DNA from: Bacteroidia bacterium
GTDB lineage: Bacteria; Bacteroidota; Bacteroidia; Flavobacteriales; Flavobacteriaceae
Length of the DNA: 64,000 bases
Assembly: GCA_030429455.1 (NCBI GenBank)
Contig: JAUIFC010000003.1
Location: forward strand, 1-64,000
Direction of reading: 5' to 3'
How positions within the stretch are numbered: position 1 is the stretch's first letter; each line of letters starts with the position of its first letter. The notes beneath the pieces are model-generated. The model saw only the letters and a list, made by a program, of their open reading frames with translations, ran no database searches and was not told the origin of the DNA. Of the stretch, positions 15,899 to 25,526 are shown in pieces. A program made the translations under genes and the position numbers.

Positions 15899-15970
15899 TA
15901 GCCCGTAGGGGAATCGAACCCCTCTTACCAGGATGAAAACCTGGCGTCCTAGCCGATAGACGAACGGGCC
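15899..15970 (-). tRNA. tRNA-Glu (TTC)
   Basis: Read on the minus strand: acceptor GGCCCGT/ACGGGCT, anticodon stem CCAGG/CCTGG with loop TTTTCAT, giving anticodon TTC, and T-arm AGGGG-TTCGATT-CCCCT. The first acceptor pair is a G-T wobble. CCA is not encoded. Confidence 0.93.
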
Positions 15971-16001
15971 ATTTTATTTATTACTTATTAGAACATTTTT
16001 G

Positions 16002-16073
16002 TAGTCCGTAGGGGAATCGAACCCCTGTTATCAGGATGAAAACCTGACGTCCTAACCACTAGACGAACGGACC
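16002..16073 (-). tRNA. tRNA-Glu (TTC), second copy
   Basis: Minus strand: acceptor GGTCCGT/ACGGACT, anticodon loop TTTTCAT (TTC), and the same T-arm as its neighbour 31 nt away. It differs by compensated changes in the acceptor and anticodon stems, so both copies look functional. The first pair is again G-T. Confidence 0.93.
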
Positions 16074-16137
16074 AACTCGCAAATTGCGGGTGCAAAAATA
16101 CATTAATTTGTCAATGTAGCAAAAATTTTTCAATATT

Positions 16138-17616
16138 TTAATAGGCTTTAGCATATAAGACTTTGGCTTTAGCGGGATTGTTGGAATACATGCATTTCTT
16201 TCCTTCTAAATCATCTTCGCTGATGATGCATCTTATTGTGGCTTTTGTTTCTTTTTTTATGAGTTCTTCTGTCTCAGCGCTTCCGTCCCAAAAACACTCT
16301 GCAAAACCGCCTTCATTTTCAATATATGCTTTAAAATCAGCATAAGAATCAATAAATTTAGTATGATTCGTCGTGAAATTATGGGCTTTGGTATATAAAT
16401 TTTTTTGAATGTCTTCAAGGGTTTGAATTACAGTACCAGATACATCATCTGCGCTAACAAAAGACTTAGTAAGAGTGTCTCTTCTTGCGAGTTCTACGGT
16501 TCCTTTTTCTATATCTTTTGGGCCAATGGCAATCCGCAGTGGTACACCTTTCATTTCATATTCTGCAAATTTCCATCCTGGTTTATGAGTGTCTCGATCA
16601 TCAAATTTGACAGTAATGCCGTTAGCCTGCAAGTCTTTTTGAATGGTTTTAGCTTTGTCGCTTACCAAATTAAATTGTTCTTGATTTCTGTATATCGGAA
16701 CTATGACGACTTGGAATGGTGCAAGCTTTGGAGGTAAAACTAAACCGTTATCATCGCTATGAGACATGATCAAAGCGCCCATTAATCGAGTGGATACGCC
16801 CCAACTTGTTGCCCAAACATAGTCAAGTTTACCCTCTTTATTGGCGTATTTTACTTCAAATGCTTTAGCAAAATTTTGACCTAAAAAGTGAGATGTCCCT
16901 GCTTGAAGTGCTTTGCCATCTTGCATAAGCGCTTCTATGCAAAAGGTCTCTTCCGCACCTGCAAATCGTTCGCTTTCAGATTTTTTTCCTTTTATCACGG
17001 GCATGGCCATATACTCCTCTGCAAATTGGGCATAGACATTGTTCATAAGGATGGCTTCTTCAACAGCTTCTTCCTTTGTTTCGTGAGCCGTGTGTCCTTC
17101 TTGCCAAAGAAATTCGGCAGTTCTTAAAAAAAGCCTTGTGCGCATTTCCCAACGCATTACATTTGCCCATTGGTTTATTTTAATAGGTAAATCTCTATAC
17201 GATTGAATCCAATTTTTATAAGTATTCCATATGATTGCTTCGGAAGTTGGTCTTACGACAAGCTCCTCTTCTAATTTGGCCTCTGGATCTACAACGAGTT
17301 TTGTCTTGTCATTGTCGTCGCTTTTAAGTCTGTAATGTGTCACTACTGCACATTCTTTTGCAAATCCTTCAGCGTTTTTTTCTTCAGCTTCAAAGAGGTG
17401 TTTAGGGACCAACAAAGGAAAATAAGCATTTTCATGTCCAGTTTCTTTGAACATGATGTCAAGTTGTTGTTGCATCTTTTCCCATATCGCATAGCCATAA
17501 GGCTTAATGACCATACAACCTCTTACTGCAGAATTTTCTGCTAATCCTGCTTTAACTACGAGTTCGTTATACCACTTAGAATAATTGTCGGAACGTTTAG
17601 TTAAGTGTTTAGACAT
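16138..17616 (-). CDS. proS: Proline--tRNA ligase (short, archaeal/eukaryal-like type)
   Basis: 492 residues. A class II synthetase that charges tRNA-Pro. It has the type without an inserted editing domain but with the extra C-terminal region, common in Bacteroidota. Motif 2 is around [20 protein letters not shown], with RPTSEA just before it, and motif 3 is around [16 protein letters not shown]. The anticodon-binding domain contains [25 protein letters not shown] and the C-terminal FWDGSAETE block. The protein ends in KVLYAKAY, as is usual for this type. It lies upstream of the two tRNA-Glu genes on the same strand. Confidence 0.96.
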   Translation of the reverse strand: MSKHLTKRSDNYSKWYNELVVKAGLAENSAVRGCMVIKPYGYAIWEKMQQQLDIMFKETGHENAYFPLLVPKHLFEAEEKNAEGFAKECAVVTHYRLKSDDNDKTKLVVDPEAKLEEELVVRPTSEAIIWNTYKNWIQSYRDLPIKINQWANVMRWEMRTRLFLRTAEFLWQEGHTAHETKEEAVEEAILMNNVYAQFAEEYMAMPVIKGKKSESERFAGAEETFCIEALMQDGKALQAGTSHFLGQNFAKAFEVKYANKEGKLDYVWATSWGVSTRLMGALIMSHSDDNGLVLPPKLAPFQVVIVPIYRNQEQFNLVSDKAKTIQKDLQANGITVKFDDRDTHKPGWKFAEYEMKGVPLRIAIGPKDIEKGTVELARRDTLTKSFVSADDVSGTVIQTLEDIQKNLYTKAHNFTTNHTKFIDSYADFKAYIENEGGFAECFWDGSAETEELIKKETKATIRCIISEDDLEGKKCMYSNNPAKAKVLYAKAY

Positions 17617-17716
17617 ATTTTGAATTTTGGCATAGATGTTGTATCTATGTAGAGTGAAAATTAAAGTTGCAAAACTAAGTATTTTAATAAAATATTAATC
17701 TCTAAAACCACAAGTT

Positions 17717-18853
17717 ATGAAATCAAATTTTGATCTAAAAAAATCGGTAAAATATATTGCTGGATTTGTGATGGTGGTTTTTGTGTCTTCATGTGCATCA
17801 ACCTATGATAACTCAAGTGTTCAAAATGATGGAATATACGCGAACGATGCTAAAACTAATGAGTCTTCTCAACAACGAAATTCGAATCAGTCTGAAAAAG
17901 GTGAGTATTATCAAAATTATTTTGCAGAGCAAGATCGTTTGATTTCACAAGCTATGGATCAGAATGAAGTTTTCACAGATATAGAAAGCTATTCTTCTGC
18001 CAATCCTGACATGGAAACAGAGGAAGTTTTAATTGACGAAAACGACCTTGAATACAGAAGTTATGGAGGCTGGGGTACTCAACCTACATCTGTGACTATA
18101 AATGTTGTTGATACTGGAATTTGGGGTCCAACTTGGGGTTGGGGCTGGGGTTCTCCTTGGGGCTGGGGTTGGAGTAACTTTGGCTGGAATTTATGGGGTC
18201 CCGCACCTGGTTGGGGTTGGGGTTCTTGGTATGGTCCTCGTTGGGGCTGGAACGGATTCTGGGGAGCTGGCTGGGGCTGGAATGGTTTTTATGGTCCTGG
18301 TTGGGGTTGGAACAACTATCACAATAACACATGGGCTTTCCATAATAATTACAGAGCTGGGTCAAATGCACTCACTAGAGGTGGTAGATCGAATTTAGCT
18401 TACAATAGCAGAGGTTATGCGCGTAGTAATACTAATCTAAATTCTAGAACATCAACGAGCAGGAGTAGATTAAATTCTGGGACAAGGACAAGTAGGGAAT
18501 ATGTAAGTTCGGACGGAAGACGTATTCGTAATTCAAGTAATATAAATGCACAAACTCGAAATAGTAGAAGTAATAGAGCAACGACAACAAGACGAACTAG
18601 CAGGTCTTCTTATTCTAATCCAGGTAGTTATAGGAATAGTAGTGTAAGAGGTAGATCAAGTAGCTCTAATAGAAGTTATAACTCAGGGCGTTCTGGTTCG
18701 AGTTATAGGTCTTCTGGCAGTAGTTCGAGGGCAAGAAGTTCTTCAAGAAGCAGTAGCTCTCGCTCATACAGTAGCGGAAGCAGAGGTGGTAGTAGGTCTT
18801 CGGGAAGCCGATCCTCTGGAAGCCGATCTTCAGGAAGAGGAGGAAGACGATAA
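17717..18853 (+). CDS. Low-complexity lipoprotein: Gly/Trp-rich middle, Ser/Arg-rich tail
   Basis: 378 residues. A signal peptide with a lipobox (VVFVSSCASTYD, Cys at about 26) is followed by an acidic/polar segment to about residue 115. A domain of about 80 residues made of GWGWG, PGWGW and WNGFW/Y repeats comes next. The last ~160 residues consist almost only of Ser, Arg, Gly, Thr, Asn and Tyr. This composition is typical of cell-surface or matrix-forming proteins that self-associate. I do not recognise a defined family. The start follows the divergent proS promoter region. A hairpin terminator (18880-18925) closes the gene. Confidence 0.75.
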   Translation: MKSNFDLKKSVKYIAGFVMVVFVSSCASTYDNSSVQNDGIYANDAKTNESSQQRNSNQSEKGEYYQNYFAEQDRLISQAMDQNEVFTDIESYSSANPDMETEEVLIDENDLEYRSYGGWGTQPTSVTINVVDTGIWGPTWGWGWGSPWGWGWSNFGWNLWGPAPGWGWGSWYGPRWGWNGFWGAGWGWNGFYGPGWGWNNYHNNTWAFHNNYRAGSNALTRGGRSNLAYNSRGYARSNTNLNSRTSTSRSRLNSGTRTSREYVSSDGRRIRNSSNINAQTRNSRSNRATTTRRTSRSSYSNPGSYRNSSVRGRSSSSNRSYNSGRSGSSYRSSGSSSRARSSSRSSSSRSYSSGSRGGSRSSGSRSSGSRSSGRGGRR

Positions 18854-18879
18854 AGATTAAACAGAATAATTAATTACAT

Positions 18880-18925
18880 AAACTGCCTAGTAAGATATGT
18901 TTGCGAAATACATGGCAGTTTTTTT
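18880..18925 (+). terminator. Terminator between lipoprotein and FadL-like gene
   Basis: AAACTGCC (18880-18887) pairs with GGCAGTTT (18914-18921), followed by T to 18925. The loop is long (26 nt). Its position just before the ATG at 18939 supports that start over the ATG at 18897, which would lie inside the hairpin. Confidence 0.55.
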
Positions 18926-18938
18926 ATACCATAATATC

Positions 18939-20447
18939 ATGAAAATAATATCCCTTTTATGCTGTTTGCTAGTGTTTGTTTCAAGTGCTAAAGCACAAGA
19001 TATTACAGATGCTTTAAGGTTTGGAAGAGAAGATCTGTTGGGTACAGCTAGATTTACTGGAATGGGTGGAGCCTTTAGTTCACTAGGTGGTGATATGTCT
19101 GCGTTGAAATTAAATCCAGCGGGCTCCTCCGTATTTTTAACTAACCATGTCTCTGGAACTTTAAACTTAGGCGTAAGAAACAACGATGTCAGTTTCACCA
19201 ATGGTTTCACAGAAGATAACGACTCAACCTTTGATCTTAATCAGGCTGGAGTTGTCATGGTCTACACGGCAAACAACGAGGACGCAGTGCTTTCAAAATA
19301 TGCATTTGGTATTTCATATGAACAGGTTGCAAACTTCGATGATACTTTTTTGGCTAGAGGTGATAGCAACGAATCCATAGATCAATTCTTTTTAAATAGC
19401 GCAAATGGCATTCCATTGGATTTTTTGTCCCCTCTTCCTGGAGAGTCGATTGCAGATTTGTACAATTTTCTGGGAGAGACTCAAGGCGTTAATGCTCAAA
19501 ACGCCCTTTTAGGATACCAATCTTTTGTTTTTGATGCTGTCGATCCTGATGATTTCAACAACACGGAATACATTTCCAATGTAAACGCAGATACGTTTCG
19601 CAACGATTATTTTATCAGAGAGGATGGTTATAATGGTAAATTTTTATTCAATGGAAGTATCGAGCTCAAAAAACGATTTTATTTTGGTTTGAATTTGAAC
19701 GCACATTATTTTGAATATGATAGATTTACATCGTATTCGGAGTCTAATAACAATCCAAATAGCGATATAAATTCTGTCCGTTTTGAAAATAGACTACGGA
19801 CAAGAGCAAATGCCTTTTCTTTTAATTTAGGAACGATTGCAAAGCTCACCAACCAGTTGAGGGCTGCACTTTCTTATCAGTCGCCAACTTGGTACATCGT
19901 CACCGATGAAACTTCTCAGGCAATACGCACAAATAGTAACGAATTTGGCAGTTCTTTTGTCGATCCTAATGTGATTAATATTTTTCCTGATTATAATTTT
20001 AGAACGCCTCATAAATGGGTTGCGGGCTTGTCTTATGTGTTTGGAAAAAGCGGTTTGTTAAGTGTAGATTATAGTATCCAAGATTTTTCGAATTCAGAAT
20101 TTAGAACCAATAGTCCTGATTTTGATATGGTAAATCAAACTGTAAATCAGAACCTTACACAAGTTACGTCGCTTAATGTAGGTGGTGAGTATGTTTTTAA
20201 AAATCTGAAATTTAGAGGTGGTTATTTCTTACAAGATTCGCCTTATGAAAATAATGAGCTTCAAAGTAGCTTAGAAGGATTTAGTTTAGGACTTGGTTAT
20301 ACCATATTTAATACTAATGTCGATTTGTCCTACAGCCGAGCATCTTTGACAAGAAATGATTTTCTGTACGACACTGGGCTAAGCAATTTAGCAAATATAG
20401 ATGCAAACATTACAAATGTTTTTTTAACAGTTGCGATAGGTTTTTAA
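18939..20447 (+). CDS. OmpP1/FadL-family outer membrane transporter
   Basis: 502 residues from the ATG at 18939, which gives the signal peptide MKIISLLCCLLVFVSSAKAQ. The mature start DALRFGREDLLGTARFTGMG, followed by GGAFSSLGGDMSALKLNPAG, is the typical FadL/OmpP1 hatch segment. The rest is an alternating beta-barrel ending in FLTVAIGF with a terminal aromatic. Family members move long-chain fatty acids or other hydrophobic compounds across the outer membrane. The gene lies 63 nt ahead of an Omp85-like gene on the same strand. Confidence 0.85.
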   Translation: MKIISLLCCLLVFVSSAKAQDITDALRFGREDLLGTARFTGMGGAFSSLGGDMSALKLNPAGSSVFLTNHVSGTLNLGVRNNDVSFTNGFTEDNDSTFDLNQAGVVMVYTANNEDAVLSKYAFGISYEQVANFDDTFLARGDSNESIDQFFLNSANGIPLDFLSPLPGESIADLYNFLGETQGVNAQNALLGYQSFVFDAVDPDDFNNTEYISNVNADTFRNDYFIREDGYNGKFLFNGSIELKKRFYFGLNLNAHYFEYDRFTSYSESNNNPNSDINSVRFENRLRTRANAFSFNLGTIAKLTNQLRAALSYQSPTWYIVTDETSQAIRTNSNEFGSSFVDPNVINIFPDYNFRTPHKWVAGLSYVFGKSGLLSVDYSIQDFSNSEFRTNSPDFDMVNQTVNQNLTQVTSLNVGGEYVFKNLKFRGGYFLQDSPYENNELQSSLEGFSLGLGYTIFNTNVDLSYSRASLTRNDFLYDTGLSNLANIDANITNVFLTVAIGF

Positions 20448-20510
20448 GGCATCATCATTTTAGATTTTGAACCAAAAATACCAATCGGCGTTAAAACCCG
20501 TTCAATCCTT

Positions 20511-22166
20511 ATGAAATGGGTTTTTGCATTCTTGCTTTTGTTTTTATATAATACTGTCTTTTCACAACAGTTGTATTTAGAGTTGAAAAGCAATAATGTG
20601 ACTGAAGATTCTTTATTGAATAGTTTTCAGTCAAAGAAATCTTTTAAGGATGTCATGGCAATTGAAAAATATTCATTTGACCTTATTGACAAACTAAAAA
20701 ATGAGGGTTTTTTTAATATAAGACATCAAAAACTTCAGAGACTAAATGATTCGGTTTTTGCATTAAATCTTATGTTGAATAAAAAATACACGCACGTTTA
20801 CATAAGAAATTTAGGTGAATTTAGGAAAAAATATCCATTAAAGGATTCGGTTATAAAGACTAATAACCTTCAAAAAATACTTTACAACATATTAAATAGT
20901 TTATCAGCTGAGGGAAAAGCCTTTAGTCAAATTCAATTAAAAGAGATTGAAATTTCGGATAGCGACACCATTTCAGCCAATGCACATCTAGACATTTCTA
21001 AAAAGCGAATAATTGATGACATCATCATACGAGGATATGATAATATGCCAAAAGGTTTTGTGAAAAATTATGCAGCTATTAGAAAAGGGGATATTTATAA
21101 TAAAGAAAGACTTCTATTGGATGCAGATCGTTTAGCGGAACTGAATTTTTTGGAACAAACAAAAGCACCACAGGTACTTTTCACTCCAGATTCAACCAAA
21201 CTTTATATGTATTATAAAAAGTCTAATGCAAATAGTTTTGATGGTTTTCTTGGATTTAATAACAGTGATGAAAACGATGTTCAGCTTATTGGAAACATAG
21301 ATTTGAAGTTGGTAAACAATTTTAATTATGGGGAAGAGCTAAATCTTAATTATAGAAATGATGGGAACGAACAAGAAAAGTTTGTTTTAGGGATTAGATT
21401 GCCCTATATTTTTAATTCAAAATTTTCTTTAGAAGCACAGTTGAATTTTTTTCGGCAAGACTCTACATTTTCAAACTCCAATCAAAATCTTAAGTTTGAT
21501 TATCAAATAAATCCAAATCTAAACGCAGGTCTTGTAGCAGAATTTGAAGAATCTTCAAATCTGTTATCGACTGAAATAGATAGAGAAGACATTGCCGATT
21601 ATACGAAAGACAAATATGGGTTTAGCCTACTTTTTTTAAACCCTAAACGATTAAATCCATTATTTCTACCTTCCCAATATCTTAATTTCAAATTTGGTTT
21701 TGCCAATAGAAATTCAAGTCAGTTAACTGAAAGGCAAGAGTTTGCAACATTGGAAGGGCGATATATTATAAAAGTGGCCAAAAGGCAGTTTGTTTATTCA
21801 GGGATTCAGGGAGGTTTTTTGTCTTCTGATGAATATTTAACTAACGAATTGTACCGTTTAGGGGGTATAAATTCGATTAGAGGCTTTACCGAAAACAGGT
21901 TTTTTGCAAATATTTACGGTACTATTCAGACTGAATATAGGTATATTCTGGGTTCCAATTTGTTTATTCACAGTGTATTGGATTACGGGTTTTTTGAGAA
22001 TGCGGTAAATAGTTTTGATGAAAATTTATATAGTTTAGGAATAGGCATAGGTTTGCAGACCAAAGCAGGTCTTTTAAGGTTCATAGCCGCCAATGGGGGA
22101 TCCTCTTCTGAGGCCTTAGGATTAAAAAATACTCAAATACATTTAAAATTTGTTACGATATTTTAG
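20511..22166 (+). CDS. Omp85/BamA-TamA-like outer membrane protein
   Basis: 551 residues: signal peptide MKWVFAFLLLFLYNTVFSQ, then a region of about 170 residues with POTRA-like segments (DDIIIRGYDNMPKGFVKNYA is a POTRA-type strand-helix). The rest is a 16-strand-type barrel with the diagnostic GGINSIRGF loop, equivalent to the RGF motif of BamA. It ends in HLKFVTIF with the C-terminal aromatic. It is shorter than BamA (about 800+ residues with five POTRA), so it is more likely TamA-like or a lipid/protein-translocation paralogue. It follows the FadL-like gene by 63 nt. Confidence 0.75.
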   Translation: MKWVFAFLLLFLYNTVFSQQLYLELKSNNVTEDSLLNSFQSKKSFKDVMAIEKYSFDLIDKLKNEGFFNIRHQKLQRLNDSVFALNLMLNKKYTHVYIRNLGEFRKKYPLKDSVIKTNNLQKILYNILNSLSAEGKAFSQIQLKEIEISDSDTISANAHLDISKKRIIDDIIIRGYDNMPKGFVKNYAAIRKGDIYNKERLLLDADRLAELNFLEQTKAPQVLFTPDSTKLYMYYKKSNANSFDGFLGFNNSDENDVQLIGNIDLKLVNNFNYGEELNLNYRNDGNEQEKFVLGIRLPYIFNSKFSLEAQLNFFRQDSTFSNSNQNLKFDYQINPNLNAGLVAEFEESSNLLSTEIDREDIADYTKDKYGFSLLFLNPKRLNPLFLPSQYLNFKFGFANRNSSQLTERQEFATLEGRYIIKVAKRQFVYSGIQGGFLSSDEYLTNELYRLGGINSIRGFTENRFFANIYGTIQTEYRYILGSNLFIHSVLDYGFFENAVNSFDENLYSLGIGIGLQTKAGLLRFIAANGGSSSEALGLKNTQIHLKFVTIF

Positions 22167-22276
22167 GCGAAATTAAATTATTTTATGAATTATATAATTT
22201 TTTAAAATAATCTGGCGGATTTACACATTATTTACATTAATTTTACATATTTGCTTATTAATTCAAATAACTAAAT

Positions 22277-25200
22277 ATGAAAACAACTACTCAAGGATTA
22301 TTAGCATTCCTCATGATGCTAATTGTGCAATTTTCCTTTGCACAACAAAAATCAGTCACGGGTACAGTGGTTGATGAAACTGGAATTCCTATTCCAAGTG
22401 TAAATGTCTTTATCAAAGGTACAACAGATGGTACGCAAACCGACTTTGATGGTAATTATACAGTGGAAGTAGGAAGTGACCAGACATTAGTCTTTTCTTA
22501 TGTGGGCTTTCTGACTCAAGAAATCCTCGTAGGAAATCAGAGTACAATTAATGTCACTTTGGCTTCGGATGTAGAGCAACTCAACGAGGTACTGGTTACA
22601 GCTCAAGGTATCAAAAGAGAAAAGAAAGCTCTCGGATACGCGGTAAGTTCAATTAAGTCTAAGGACATTGAACAACGTACTGAAGGAGATCTTGGACGTG
22701 TACTTAGAGGTAAAGCGTCTGGTGTAAATATTACACAGCAAAATGGTATTTCTGGTTCAGCTACCAACATCAACATTAGAGGTCAGATTTCTTTCAGTCA
22801 GAACAACCAACCTTTGTTTATTGTGGATGGAGTTCCTTTTAGTTCAGATACAAATCCTTCTGGAGACTTTGTAGATGGCAACTCGGGTTCAAGTCGTTTT
22901 TTAGACCTTGACCCAAACTCTATTGAAAGTGTTAACGTACTGAAAGGTTTTTCTGCCGCAACCATATATGGTGAGGCTGGTAAAAATGGTGTCATACTTA
23001 TTACAACAAAAGCTGGTGCTGCTGGAAACATTGTCAAAAAAACAGAAGTAACAGTAAATTCTTCGGTTTTCTTTAACGAAATCGCTTCGATGCCAGATTA
23101 TCAATACCAATACGGTAATGGTTTTGATCAGGCGTTTGGTTGGTTCTTTAGTAACTGGGGACCAAGTTTTGATGAAGGTGGACCAGCAGGTTGGGGCAAT
23201 CAGGCTGCTATAGACGAGAATGGTACATTGGAGCATCCATATAGTACGGCATCCTCTGCTACAGGAATTCCTCAGGCATTTCCTGAGTTCGCAGGTGCGC
23301 GCTACGACTGGAAACCTTATCGAAGTGTAGAAAACTTCTTTAGAACAGGTACTGTTATAAACACATCTGTAAATGTAAGAGGAAGTTCTGCAGATGGTAA
23401 AGTAGGCTATAATTTTAGTTATGGTCACTTAAAAGACGAAGGCTTTACACCAGGTAATGAAGTGGGCAGAAATAACTTCTCAATGGGAGGTAATGCAGAA
23501 TTAAGTAACAATTTTACAATCAGTGGTACTGCAAATTATAGTAGAACCAATTTTAAAACACCTCCGATTGCGGCAAGTACAGGTAACGGTGCTTTCGGTT
23601 CAGGATCTTCACTTTTTGGAAACCTTTTCTTTACGCCAATTAGTGTGGACATGTTAGGTTTGCCTTATGAGAATCCGCTAACGGGAGCAAGTGTATACTA
23701 CAGACAGAACAACTCTATACAGCATCCACTATGGACTCTTAATAACGCTCAGAACAGACAGTTGACCAATCGATTCTTTGGTAATTTAACTGCCAAATTT
23801 GATTTTAGTGATAACTTGAATCTAGTTTACCGTTTAGGCTATGATTTTTATAACGAAAGAAATACAAATTATCAAAATAAAGGTGGTGTAGATTTACCAG
23901 CAAGAACACTTAGTGGTATATTAGATACTTTTGATAATAATAATATGATCTGGGATCATAACTTTATTCTTTCTGGTCAATATAACCTCACAGATGATAT
24001 CGATGTTTCATTCAATGCTGGAGCAACTTCAAGATCTGTATCTTATGATAGACAAGGGGTTTCAAGCTCAGGGCAATTAGTGTTTGATGTTTTAAGACAT
24101 AACAATTTTGAATTATAGGATGAAATTCAATTTACAACCTACCAAAACATTGTTGGTTTATACGGTCAGGCAGAGTTTGGATACAAGGATTATTTATTTG
24201 TTACTGTTAATGCACGAAACGATTGGGCATCTAACATGCCAGAGAATAATAACTCTCTTTTCTATAAAGGAGCATCTGCTTCATTCTTGCCAACAGCTGC
24301 AATAGAGGGTTTGAGATCAGAAACACTTAATTTCCTAAAAGTTAGAGCTGGTTACGGAGAATCTGCAGGATTTGCACAAGGTTTTCCTACTTCTGTAAAC
24401 ATCGAAGCAAATGCACAAGCTTGGTTAAATAGTGGTGCGTTTGTCGCAATAAATACAACTGACAATTTCCTAGCTAATCCAAACTTAAAACCAGAACTTT
24501 ACTCAGAGGTTGAGTTCGGTATTGAGTCGCGTTTATTTAACAATAGACTGTCTCTTGACATGTCATATTTTGACAGACTCTCGAAAGATTTAATCGTAAC
24601 TCAACCTTTAGACCCAGCTTCTGGTGGTACCCAGAGACAAACCAATATAGGTGAAGTAACATCTTGGGGTATTGAAGCGGATTTAGGTTACGATGTTTTT
24701 AAATCAAACGACAGAACAGGTTTCAATTGGAACATAAATGGAAACTTTACTTTAATAAGAAATGAAGTTACCGATTTAGGAGATAATAGCGGTGGTGCTA
24801 TTATTTATGCCGGTTTCTCTGACCTTGGTAATGCTGCTATCGAAGGTTTTCCTTTGGGAACAATGGTAGGTACTAGAATTGGTAGAGACGATAATGGAAA
24901 TTTCCTTGTAGATGGTAATGGTGATTACGTCATTGAAAATCTTGATGAAACGGGTAATATACCAGTTATAGGTGATCCAAACCCAGATTTTGTACTTAAC
25001 GTAGGAAGCTCCTTAAGTTATAAGAATTTTAATCTTGGTTTCCTTATTAACTATAGACAAGGTGGAGATATCTATTCTTCAACTGTTGCCACTTTATTAG
25101 GAAGAGGTTTAATCGAAGAGACTGTAGATAGAGAAAGTACTTATATTTTACCTGGTATAAGCCAGGCTACAGGATTGCCAAACACCACTCAAATTAATAA

Positions 25201-25513
25201 TTCTACGTATTACTTTAATAACGTATTGTTCGGGCCAAGTGAACTTCAAGTTTATGATGGGACAACTTTAAGATTGCAAGAGGTATCACTTGGGTACACG
25301 CTTCCAAAGAAAATACTTGAAAACACACCTTTTGGTTCAGTATCGGTTAGTGTTCAGGGCTTTAACCTTTGGTTTAAATCATTTAATATTCCAGAAAGTG
25401 CTAATTTTGATACTAATGTCGCTGGTTTAGGTGTGGGCAATGGTGCAGGCTTTGAATTTTTAACTGGTCCAAGTAGTAGAAGATATGGATTTAGCCTAAA
25501 AGCAACATTCTAA
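22277..25513 (+). pseudogene. SusC/RagA-family TonB-linked outer membrane protein interrupted by an in-frame TAG
   Basis: A single reading frame of 1,079 codons encodes a full SusC-type protein: signal peptide (MKTTTQGLLAFLMMLIVQFS..FAQ), carboxypeptidase-regulatory-like domain, TonB plug (IRGQISFSQNNQPLFIVDGV, ATIYGEAGKNGVILITTKAG) and barrel ending GFSLKATF. Codon 614 (24116-24118) is TAG. The frame is unchanged on both sides: the residues after the stop (DEIQFTTYQNIVGLYGQAEF) continue the barrel without gap. CAG to TAG would be a one-base cause. It could be a fresh nonsense mutation, a base-call error or read-through. It is followed at 25527 by its SusD partner. Confidence 0.85.
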
Positions 25514-25526
25514 AAACAATAATGAT

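Noticed and set aside
15899-16073. One of the two tRNA-Glu genes being a pseudo-tRNA
   Set aside because: Both have intact stems, and differences between them are compensated. The shared first-pair G-T occurs in both, so it is not a sign of decay.
18120-18330. Tandem DNA repeat or CRISPR-like array in the GGTTGGGG region
   Set aside because: Units are irregular and in coding phase (GWGWG), with no constant spacer. It is protein low complexity.
18096-18371. Overlapping ORFs on both strands opposite the Gly/Trp repeats
   Set aside because: They arise from the repeated GGNTGG-type codons. The lipoprotein frame has a start, signal peptide and lipobox; the others do not.
22901-23428. Minus-strand 175-codon ORF inside susC
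   Set aside because: A shadow of the SusC frame with no protein-like features and no promoter context.
24100-24240. Frameshift as the cause of the split susC
   Set aside because: Positions 22277 and 24236 are in the same reading frame, and codons 24119-24235 read as barrel sequence. The break is one TAG codon only.
24108-24305. Small plus-strand ORF after the SusC stop
   Set aside because: It is in another frame. The true continuation of SusC is in the original frame from 24119, with matching barrel sequence.
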